From JABDPF01 sp037384065 (GTDB lineage: Bacteria; Pseudomonadota; Gammaproteobacteria; Xanthomonadales; SZUA-36): a stretch of DNA of 64,000 nt. Each line of letters starts with the position of its first letter. Positions within the stretch are counted from its first letter, which is position 1. Position numbers and translations under genes: made by a program. Under the pieces are notes generated by a model. The model worked only from the letters and a program-made list of their open reading frames with translations. It had not been told where the DNA came from and ran no database searches. The DNA lies in the NCBI GenBank assembly GCA_037384065.1, contig JARROJ010000006.1:8827-72826 (forward strand). The letters run 5' to 3'. Shown here one piece after another: positions 18,202-26,311 of the stretch.

Positions 18202-20748
18202 TCAATCGCAGGTCAGCGTGGGCCGGCCCTGCCGAACGAAGCGAACGTCGCCGAACGCGATATCCGTGCGGGCGGCCGACTCCAGGGCGAAGGGCACGTC
18301 CACGCGACCCAGCGTCCCCGCCTCATCGGCGAAACACGTCAGGGCGATCGACACCTCGGTCCAGCCCTTGCCGACGAAGGCGTCGGCCTGCCCCGTCAGG
18401 TCGATCGACCGGTCGCCGACGAACAGGCGCAACGGACCGTCCGCCGCGGCGTCCTGCCGAACGGCCAGGCGCAAAACGCCCGTGTCGCGGAACGCACCGA
18501 GGTCCAGCCCCGGTCCGGTCAGCATCAGGCGGCCGACGCCGGTGCCGCTGAATTCGACCCGCACGGCGTCCTCCTGCACGTTCATGTCGGCGGCGCGGGC
18601 CGTCACCACGCCACTGGCATGGGCCGCATACGCGCCGGCGAGCATCATCGCGGCGCCGTCATCCCCATTGATGAACACGGCCCAGGGCGGCAGCGGGCGC
18701 CCGCTGTACAGCACGATCTCGTCGGTCTCGGTCGACGCCAACCCCGCAACCTCGGTCTCCAGCAGACCCGGGCCCGCCTCGTCCGAGGCGTAGTCGAGTC
18801 CATAACCGAACGCGAACAGCGGTTCGTAGTCCGGGTGATGCCGGTTGAGCCGGCCCTGCAGCGGATCCCGCGGCCAGCTGAACGACAGCCGTCCGCTGAA
18901 GTCGTGCCGTGGATTGCCGTCCTCGTCGCCGACCAGCACATCGGCCACGCCGACGCCCTCGCTGCCCGGCAGCCAGGCCGCGACGAACGCATCCGACGCA
19001 TTGATCTCCGGGTTGGTCCACAGGGGGCGGCCCGACAGGAACACGCTGACCACCGGAATGCCGGCATCGCGGAACTTCTGCAGCAGCGGCAGGGCGCGCT
19101 TGTCGCCAGGCTCGAACTCGAGGGTCGCCAGGTCGCCCTGGTACTCGGCATAAGGGTTTTCACCGTAAACGACGACCGCCACGTCCGGACGCTGCACCCA
19201 CGCGCCGTCGGCCGCGTACTCGACCTCGCCGCCGATCGCGGTCAGCGCCGCGCGCAGGCCGTCCAGGATGGACGTGCCGCCGGGGAAATCGCGTTTCGCG
19301 TTGCCCGTGCCCTGCCAGCTGATCGTCCAGCCGCCGCTCTGCTTGCCGATGTCGTCGGCCCCGTCGCCGGCGACCAGCACGCGCTGGCCCGGCTGTAACG
19401 GCAACACGCGGCCGGCGTTCTTCAGCAACACGAGACTCTGGCGCACCGCCCGGCGGGCGACGTCGCGGTGCGCCGGGCTGCCGATCACGTCGCCCACGCG
19501 AGCGGCGCGTTGCGATGGCAGGCCGCGGTCGAAAACGCCGGACCGGAACTTGACGCGCAGCACGCGGCGAACGGCGTCATCGAGACGCGCGAGCGGGATC
19601 TCGCCGGACCGGACCTGGGCCAGGGTATTCCGGTACAGGGCCTTCCAATCATCGATCACCATGAACACGTCGAGTCCCGCGTTGAAGGCCGCCGCGCACG
19701 ACGCGTTGGTGCACCCCGGCACCTGCCCGTGACCGTTCCAGTCACCGATGACGAAACCGTCGAAGCCCATGCGCTGCTTGAGCACGTCATCGAGCAGATA
19801 ACGGTTGCCGTGCATCTTGGCGCCGTTCCAGCTGGAAAAACTGGCCATGACCACCTGGACGCCGGCTTCGATGGCGCCGACATAGCCCGGCACATGAATG
19901 TCCCGCAATTCCGCCTCGCTGATCCGCGCGTCGCCCTGGTCATCGCCGGCCCAGGTGCCGCCATCGGCGAGGAAATGCTTGGCCGTCGCCAGCACGTGGT
20001 GTTCATCCAGGAACTCCGGCGCGGCCGGATCCCCCTGCAGACCGAGCACCATGGCCTCCGCGAATGCGCGAACCAGCGCCGGGTCCTCGCTGTAACTTTC
20101 GTAGGTGCGGCCCCAGCGGTCGTCCTGGGCCACGGCGGTCGTGGGTGCGAAGGTCCAGTCGATGCCGGTCGCGAGGACCTCGCGCGCCGTGGCCCGCCCG
20201 ACCTCGCGCACCAGCGAGGGATCGTGGGTCGCCCCGAGACCGATGTTGTGCGGAAAGATCGTCGCGCCGATCACGTTGCCGTGTCCGTGCACGGCGTCGG
20301 TGCCCCAGAGCAGCGGTATCGCCACCCCGCCGTCGGACGCATCGACCGATGCCCGGTAATAACGATCGGCCAGGTCGAGCCAGTCCGCGATCGTCGCGTC
20401 CCGCGCCTCGTTGGGGAACGAGCCGCCGCCGTTCAGGATCGAGCCGAGGTGGTACTCGCGGACGTCGCGCGGGCTGGCATGGCGGATCTCGGCCTGAATG
20501 ATCTGGCCAACCTTTTCCTCGTCGCTCATTTTCGCGAGCAGCTCGGAAATGCGCCGCTCGAGTTCGGGATCGCGCGGGAACGGGGTTTCGGCCGCGGGCC
20601 AGGCTTCGGCGCCGAGAAGTTCCGGGGCCGGCTCGGGCGCCGGGCGTTGCGACGAATCCGGAGCCGGACCCGCAACTTCGTCCGCGCAACCGGCGATAAC
20701 GAGCCAAACGATGGCGATGGACAGTGTTCGAAGCAGAGGGTTGATCAT
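18202..20748 (-). CDS. GH3 beta-glucosidase / exo-beta-glucanase lipoprotein
   Basis: 848 residues. The N-terminus is a lipoprotein signal (MINPLLRTLSIAIVWLVIAGC), so the enzyme is membrane-anchored. The GH3 N domain contains TAKHFLADGGTWAGDDQGDA and the nucleophile motif GFVIGDWNGHGQVPG; a (beta/alpha)6 sandwich domain follows and then a C-terminal ligand-binding-like domain, as in ExoP/CelD-type exo-glucanases. I start at ATG 20748, which has GGAGAG upstream and gives the lipobox; the open frame extends 74 codons further without homology. It removes glucose from glucan ends and complements the convergent porter-GH-phosphorylase operon. Confidence 0.9.
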   Translation of the reverse strand: MINPLLRTLSIAIVWLVIAGCADEVAGPAPDSSQRPAPEPAPELLGAEAWPAAETPFPRDPELERRISELLAKMSDEEKVGQIIQAEIRHASPRDVREYHLGSILNGGGSFPNEARDATIADWLDLADRYYRASVDASDGGVAIPLLWGTDAVHGHGNVIGATIFPHNIGLGATHDPSLVREVGRATAREVLATGIDWTFAPTTAVAQDDRWGRTYESYSEDPALVRAFAEAMVLGLQGDPAAPEFLDEHHVLATAKHFLADGGTWAGDDQGDARISEAELRDIHVPGYVGAIEAGVQVVMASFSSWNGAKMHGNRYLLDDVLKQRMGFDGFVIGDWNGHGQVPGCTNASCAAAFNAGLDVFMVIDDWKALYRNTLAQVRSGEIPLARLDDAVRRVLRVKFRSGVFDRGLPSQRAARVGDVIGSPAHRDVARRAVRQSLVLLKNAGRVLPLQPGQRVLVAGDGADDIGKQSGGWTISWQGTGNAKRDFPGGTSILDGLRAALTAIGGEVEYAADGAWVQRPDVAVVVYGENPYAEYQGDLATLEFEPGDKRALPLLQKFRDAGIPVVSVFLSGRPLWTNPEINASDAFVAAWLPGSEGVGVADVLVGDEDGNPRHDFSGRLSFSWPRDPLQGRLNRHHPDYEPLFAFGYGLDYASDEAGPGLLETEVAGLASTETDEIVLYSGRPLPPWAVFINGDDGAAMMLAGAYAAHASGVVTARAADMNVQEDAVRVEFSGTGVGRLMLTGPGLDLGAFRDTGVLRLAVRQDAAADGPLRLFVGDRSIDLTGQADAFVGKGWTEVSIALTCFADEAGTLGRVDVPFALESAARTDIAFGDVRFVRQGRPTLTCD

Positions 20749-21053
20749 CGGGTGTCTTCTCTCCGTGGTTTCAGGGTTCCGGCACGCGTCGTTCGCGGGT
20801 CCCGCGATCGGGCTGCCACAGTGTACCGGCAGCACCATCGCTTCGACCACCCGTTGCGCCGCCCGCGGGCGCGGATCCGTCACCGGGCGAGCGCGGTCCG
20901 CCGCGCCGGGACCGATTCGGCAGAGCGGCGCGCCCGCGCCGTTACGGCCTTGGACCTGGCCGCGGCGCAACCCGGTTTCCGGAATCGCTTGTACTCGCGC
21001 GCGGTTTTGACTAATATCTATACATAACCTATACGGAATGAACAGAGCAGACC
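20749..21053. other. 305-base divergent intergenic region, GH3 gene / glutathione peroxidase
   Basis: No gene is apparent. The left part holds the GH3 ribosome-binding site (GGAGAGAAG) and GC-rich sequence with no operator I recognise; in particular, the LacI-type site found before the sugar porter is not repeated. The right end carries the promoter for the peroxidase gene. Confidence 0.6.
21007..21035 (+). promoter_or_regulatory. Sigma-70-like promoter of the glutathione peroxidase gene
   Basis: TTGACT (21007-21012), a 17-base AT-rich spacer and TATACG (21030-21035) form a good housekeeping-type promoter ending 18 bases before the ATG at 21054. TATACA at 21020-21025 is another -10-like element but gives a short spacer. 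Confidence 0.5.
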
Positions 21054-21596
21054 ATGAACAAAATCCTGTTAACCCTTTTGCTGACGGCGTTCGCCCTGCC
21101 CGCGCTGGCCTGTGACAGCGATCTTCTGAACCAGGATTTCCGCAAGCTGGCGGCTGACGAGCAGGTCAACCTGTGTGACGCCTACGAGGGTCGCGTGGTG
21201 CTGGTCGTCAACACCGCGTCGAAATGCGGCAACACGCCGCAGTACGACGGGCTGGAAAAACTGTACCAGGAATATGGCGATGCCGGCCTGGTCGTGCTCG
21301 GCTTTCCGTCCAACGACTTCATGGGCCAGGAGCCCGGCACCGAGGACGAGATCGAGGAGTTCTGCCGCCTGACCTACGGCGTCGAATTCCCGATGTTCGA
21401 GAAAACGACGGTCAAGGGCGATGACGCGCATCCGTTCTACCGGCAGCTCGCGGACGCCGCGGGCACCTTCCCGACATGGAATTTCCACAAGTACCTGATC
21501 GGCCGCGACGGCCAGCTGATCGCGGAGTTCAGCCCCCGCACCAAGCCGTACGACGAGCGGGTCGTGAACGCGATCGAAGGCGCCCTCGGCCAGTAA
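21054..21596 (+). CDS. Exported glutathione peroxidase-family protein
   Basis: 180 residues with a signal peptide (1-19, ending ALA). The thioredoxin-like fold carries the peroxidatic cysteine in NTASKCGNTPQY (C58, a TGC codon, not selenocysteine) and the conserved Trp-Asn of FPTWNFHKYLIG. The usual FPCNQFG segment reads FPSNDFMGQEPG, so the normal catalytic-tetrad Gln position is Asp and the adjacent Cys is Ser. It would reduce peroxides in the periplasm with a thiol donor, possibly with altered kinetics. A terminator-like hairpin follows. Confidence 0.9.
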   Translation: MNKILLTLLLTAFALPALACDSDLLNQDFRKLAADEQVNLCDAYEGRVVLVVNTASKCGNTPQYDGLEKLYQEYGDAGLVVLGFPSNDFMGQEPGTEDEIEEFCRLTYGVEFPMFEKTTVKGDDAHPFYRQLADAAGTFPTWNFHKYLIGRDGQLIAEFSPRTKPYDERVVNAIEGALGQ

Positions 21597-21636
21597 ACGT
21601 ATCTCCTCGCGCACGACAAGCGTGTGCATCCCGCTC

Positions 21637-21671
21637 GCCTGCGCCCCGGGCACCGTCCCGGGAGCGCAGGC
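21637..21671 (+). terminator. Hairpin terminator after the glutathione peroxidase gene
   Basis: GCCTGCGCCCCGGG and CCCGGGAGCGCAGGC pair over 14 bases with one bulged base and a 6-base loop, followed by GCTTCTT. The stem is strong and the U-tract is short. Confidence 0.5.
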
Positions 21672-21710
21672 GCTTCTTAACGGATTTCCCCGGCGGGACC
21701 CGCAGCGACC

Positions 21711-22187
21711 ATGAATATTTTCGTACTCGACACCGACATTCGCCGTTGCGCGCAATTCCATTGCGACCGTCACGTTTCCAAGATGATCCTGGAAAGCGTA
21801 CAGATGCTGTGCACGGCGCTGCACAACCGCGGCGTCGAGGCGCCCTACCGGCCGACCCACGCCAAGCACCCGTGCGTTCTCTGGGTCGAGCGCTCCTGGG
21901 ACAACTTCGAGTGGCTGGCGCAACTGGCCGTCGAACTGAACCGCGAGTACCGCTTCCGTTACGAGCGTTCGCGCGACCACGCCTCGATCGCGGTGCTGCG
22001 GCAGATCGAGACGCTGCGCTACGACGCGGCCGGCCTGACGCCGTTCGCGCAGGCGATGCCGGACCGCTACAAGGTCGACGGCGACGCGGTGACCGCCTAC
22101 CGCCAGTTCTATCTCGGCGAGAAGGCGGCATTCGCGACCTGGACGCGGCGGTCCGAACCCGACTGGTGGCGCGCCCATGCCGCTTGA
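21711..22187 (+). CDS. Conserved protein of unknown function, phage-type family
   Basis: 158 residues, no signal peptide or membrane segment. Conserved-looking blocks are MNIFVLDTDIRRCAQFHCDR, HVSKMILESVQMLCTAL, HPCVLWVERSWDNFEWL and MPDRYKVDGDAVTAYRQFYL. I recognise this pattern from tailed-phage and marine bacterial genomes, where it is usually left without a function; a distant link to pyrimidine-dimer glycosylases is conceivable but not shown here. Its 3' end overlaps the CIA30-SDR gene by 11 bases, so the two are co-transcribed. Confidence 0.7.
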   Translation: MNIFVLDTDIRRCAQFHCDRHVSKMILESVQMLCTALHNRGVEAPYRPTHAKHPCVLWVERSWDNFEWLAQLAVELNREYRFRYERSRDHASIAVLRQIETLRYDAAGLTPFAQAMPDRYKVDGDAVTAYRQFYLGEKAAFATWTRRSEPDWWRAHAA

Positions 22188-23397
22188 TCTTGCCGCCCTG
22201 CGCTGGCGGATCACCAACGATGACGTCATGGGCGGCCGGTCCCGCAGCCGGGTCGACGTGGACCGGGGCGCACTCGTTTTCGAGGGCGATCTCTCGCGCG
22301 AGAACAACGGCGGCTTCGCCTCGGCGCTCGGCACGCTCGAGGCCGGGTTGCAGCCGTTCCGCGGCGCGCGACTGACCGTCGCCGGCGACGGCCGGCGCTA
22401 CCAGATGCGGTTGCGCGGCGACACGGAACCCGACGGGATCGCCTGGCGAGCGGAATTCGATACCGGCTCCGAACCGCAGCGGATCACGCTGTCCCCCGAG
22501 GATTTCGAACCCGTCTTCCGGGGGCGCCCGGTCGCCGACGCGCCACCGCTTGACGAGGTCGAGATCCGGCACGCCGGCTTCATGCTGGCCGGCGGCGACC
22601 CCGGCCCGTTCCGCCTGACGGTGAAGGATCTGGAGTTCGGCGCCGGGCGCGACGGCGCCCGCCTGGTCATCGGCGCCAACCGCGGCATCGGCCTCGCGCT
22701 GACGGCGGCGCAACTGGCCGACCGCCACGTTCGGCGCGTCGTCGCCACCCACCGGGGCGGCGCCGACACCAGCGAACTCGAACGGCTGGGCGCGCAGCAC
22801 GACGGGCGCCTCGTCCTGCAGGAACTCGACGCGACCCGCGCGGACGATCTCGAGGCCTTCGCTGCCGCGCTGCGGCAGCTGGACGGCGGCATCGACCTCG
22901 CCATCCATGCGGCCGGCCTGCTGCACGACGGCAATCTGCAACCGGAGAAGACCGTCGGGCAGTGCGCGCCCGACGCGCTGCAACGGCTGTTCGCGGTGAA
23001 CGCGATCGCACCGCTGATGACCGCACGCGCGGTGCTCGGCGCGCAGTCGCGCTCGGCCCCCTTCGTGTTCGCGGCGATTTCGGCGATGGTCGGCAGCATC
23101 GGCGACAACCGCCTGGGCGGCTGGTACGGCTACCGCGCCTCGAAAGCGGCGCTGAATCAGTTCATGCGCACGCTCGCCAACGAATGCCGCGTGCGGCACC
23201 CGAACGCCGCGATCGTGTCGATTCATCCCGGCACGACCGACACGGCGCTCTCGCGCCCCTTCCAACGCAACATCGAGCAGGGCAAACTGTACACGCCGGA
23301 GCAGACCGCGAAACGGATCCTGGCGGTGCTGGAGCCCCTGGGTCCGACCGACAGCGGCCGCTTTTTCCATTGGGACGGCTCCGAAATTCCCTGGTGA
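22177..23397 (+). CDS. CIA30-domain / short-chain dehydrogenase fusion protein
   Basis: 406 residues with two domains. Residues 1-152 match the CIA30 beta-sandwich (WRITNDDVMGGRSRS, FEGDLSRENNGGFAS, LRGDTEPDGIAWRAEF). From about 158 comes a C-factor/CsgA-like short-chain dehydrogenase with the cofactor motif LVIGANRGIGLAL, the catalytic serine in AAISAMVGSIGD, and YGYRASKAALNQF as the YxxxK motif. No start codon separates the domains, which are normally separate proteins. Likely a cytoplasmic NAD(P)-linked reductase; the substrate is unknown. The coupled lipocalin gene follows 7 bases later. Confidence 0.82.
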   Translation: MPLDLAALRWRITNDDVMGGRSRSRVDVDRGALVFEGDLSRENNGGFASALGTLEAGLQPFRGARLTVAGDGRRYQMRLRGDTEPDGIAWRAEFDTGSEPQRITLSPEDFEPVFRGRPVADAPPLDEVEIRHAGFMLAGGDPGPFRLTVKDLEFGAGRDGARLVIGANRGIGLALTAAQLADRHVRRVVATHRGGADTSELERLGAQHDGRLVLQELDATRADDLEAFAAALRQLDGGIDLAIHAAGLLHDGNLQPEKTVGQCAPDALQRLFAVNAIAPLMTARAVLGAQSRSAPFVFAAISAMVGSIGDNRLGGWYGYRASKAALNQFMRTLANECRVRHPNAAIVSIHPGTTDTALSRPFQRNIEQGKLYTPEQTAKRILAVLEPLGPTDSGRFFHWDGSEIPW

Positions 23398-23404
23398 GGT
23401 GACC

Positions 23405-23947
23405 ATGAAACCGAACATCGCAATCCGCCTGGCGCTGGGCCTCATCGCCAGCGCGAGCCTGCTGACCGGCTGCGTCGGCATGCCCCAGGGCGTCGAACCG
23501 GTCCGCGGCTTCGACCTCGATCGCTACCTCGGCACCTGGTACGAAATCGCCCGGCTCGACCATTCCTTCGAGCGCGGCCTCGAAAGCGTCACCGCCGAGT
23601 ACAGCCTGCGCGACGACGGCGGCGTGCACGTCGTCAATCGCGGCTACGACCCGAAAAAGGGCACGTGGGACGAGTCGGTCGGCAAGGCCTATTTCGTCGA
23701 GGACGAAGACCTCGGCTACCTGAAGGTGTCGTTTTTCGGACCGTTCTACGGCTCCTACATCGTGTTCGAACTCGACCCCGACTACCGCTACGCCTTCATT
23801 TCCGGACCCGACCGGTCCTACCTGTGGTTCCTGGCCCGCACCCCCGTCGTGGACGCCGCCCTGCTCGAGCGGTTTCGCGCCCGCGCCACGGAACTGGGTT
23901 TCGATTTGTCCGAACTGATCGTCGTCGATCACGAAACGGCGCGCTGA
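23405..23947 (+). CDS. blc: Outer-membrane lipocalin lipoprotein (Blc-like)
   Basis: 180 residues beginning with a lipoprotein signal (MKPNIAIRLALGLIASASLL then TGC). The lipocalin signature GTWYEIARLDHSFERGLESV and the later VSFFGPFYGSYIV and FISGPDRSYLWFLARTP are typical of bacterial Blc, which binds lysophospholipids or fatty acids at the outer membrane under envelope stress. The start is ATG 23405, with AGGTG just upstream. It closes the three-gene run with the unknown protein and the CIA30-SDR fusion. Confidence 0.93.
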   Translation: MKPNIAIRLALGLIASASLLTGCVGMPQGVEPVRGFDLDRYLGTWYEIARLDHSFERGLESVTAEYSLRDDGGVHVVNRGYDPKKGTWDESVGKAYFVEDEDLGYLKVSFFGPFYGSYIVFELDPDYRYAFISGPDRSYLWFLARTPVVDAALLERFRARATELGFDLSELIVVDHETAR

Positions 23948-23985
23948 CGGCGCCGCGACGTGACGCGCCGGTCGTGCGCGGCCCG

Positions 23986-24849
23986 CTACGGCGCGCCGGT
24001 CGTGCCCACGATCGCCCGAACGTAGTCGGCCAACCGGGACACCGTTTCCGCTTCGCGTCGATCCTTGTGGTGCAGATGGACGCCGACCTGACCGAGTCGC
24101 GGAAAGCGGCGTGAAAAGGGCAGGATGCGCAGCGTGTCCGGCACCGTTTTCTGCGCCAGCACGGTCACCCCGAGCCCTTCCTCGATCGCGGTCTGGATGC
24201 CCGAGATGTCGGTGTTGGTGTAGGAAATCCGCCAGGAACGGCCGACGTCCTTCAATACCTTGATGGCCCGCGCCCGGTAGAGGCAGGGCGTCGGTGCGAC
24301 GATCAGCGGCAGCGTCGGCTGCCGATGGGTGTCGTGCCGGACGCTCGTCACCCAGACCAGCTCGTCGGCGCCGATCCAGGACGTGTCCGTGCGTTCGGGG
24401 GAATCGCTCAGGGCCAGCACGAGGTGATACGGGTTCGGCTCTTCGGCCAGCAGGTTGGCGCTGAGGTCGCAGTGGATCTCCAGCGTCACGGCCGGGTAGG
24501 AATGCGCAAAACGCCCGAGCACTTTCGGCAGCAGGATGGTCGCGTACTCGCTCGGAATGCCGAAGCGCACGCGGCCGGAGATCACCGGAAGCGCGAGCTC
24601 CGCCAATGCCTCGTCGTTCAGCGCGAGGATCTGCCGCGCGTAGTCCAGCATCCGCTCGCCCGGCTGCGTCAGTTCGAGCCGGTGACTGCCGCGCACGAAT
24701 ACCTGCGCGCCGATCAGTTCCTCCAGGCGCTTGATCTGCAGGCTCACGGCCGGCTGTGACCTGCCCAGCAACTGGCCGGCCTGGGTAAAGCCCTTGACCT
24801 CGGTCACCGTCACGAACGACCGCAGGCATTCCATCGGCAGATTCCGCAT
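23986..24849 (-). CDS. LysR-family transcriptional regulator
   Basis: 287 residues. The N-terminal winged HTH reads LRSFVTVTEVKGFTQAGQLL then GRSQPAVSLQIKRLEELIGA, the LysR DNA-binding signature; the remainder is the two-lobed effector-binding domain (about 90-287). It is transcribed divergently from the aminotransferase-transketolase-GcvT/SHMT operon across an AT-rich intergenic region containing inverted repeats, the standard layout for a LysR regulator controlling its neighbour. The co-inducer is unknown; an amino or keto acid of the pathway is the natural guess. Confidence 0.92.
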   Translation of the reverse strand: MRNLPMECLRSFVTVTEVKGFTQAGQLLGRSQPAVSLQIKRLEELIGAQVFVRGSHRLELTQPGERMLDYARQILALNDEALAELALPVISGRVRFGIPSEYATILLPKVLGRFAHSYPAVTLEIHCDLSANLLAEEPNPYHLVLALSDSPERTDTSWIGADELVWVTSVRHDTHRQPTLPLIVAPTPCLYRARAIKVLKDVGRSWRISYTNTDISGIQTAIEEGLGVTVLAQKTVPDTLRILPFSRRFPRLGQVGVHLHHKDRREAETVSRLADYVRAIVGTTGAP

Positions 24850-24858
24850 GGTAAATCC

Positions 24859-24894
24859 ATTTATATTTCTAATGATTTTATATTAAATATAAAT
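24859..24894. promoter_or_regulatory. AT-rich LysR-type operator region
   Basis: ATTTATATTT (24859-24868) and its exact reverse complement AAATATAAAT (24885-24894) lie 16 bases apart, and a perfect 17-base palindrome, TTTATATTAAATATAAA, occupies 24877-24893. This island of A/T sits in otherwise GC-rich DNA between the divergent LysR and aminotransferase genes, close to the regulator start. It is the likely binding site and also the promoter region for one or both genes. Confidence 0.6.
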
Positions 24895-25000
24895 TTCACA
24901 AATAGGTAGACATTTCTTAGGATGAACGGAGAAGGTGCGCCCGTCGCGGGCCGTGGCGGCGAACGCGGCGGCCACCCGTCGACCAACCGGAGGGCACCCC

Positions 25001-26299
<1,299 letters not shown>

Positions 26300-26311
26300 G
26301 AGGAGAACATC

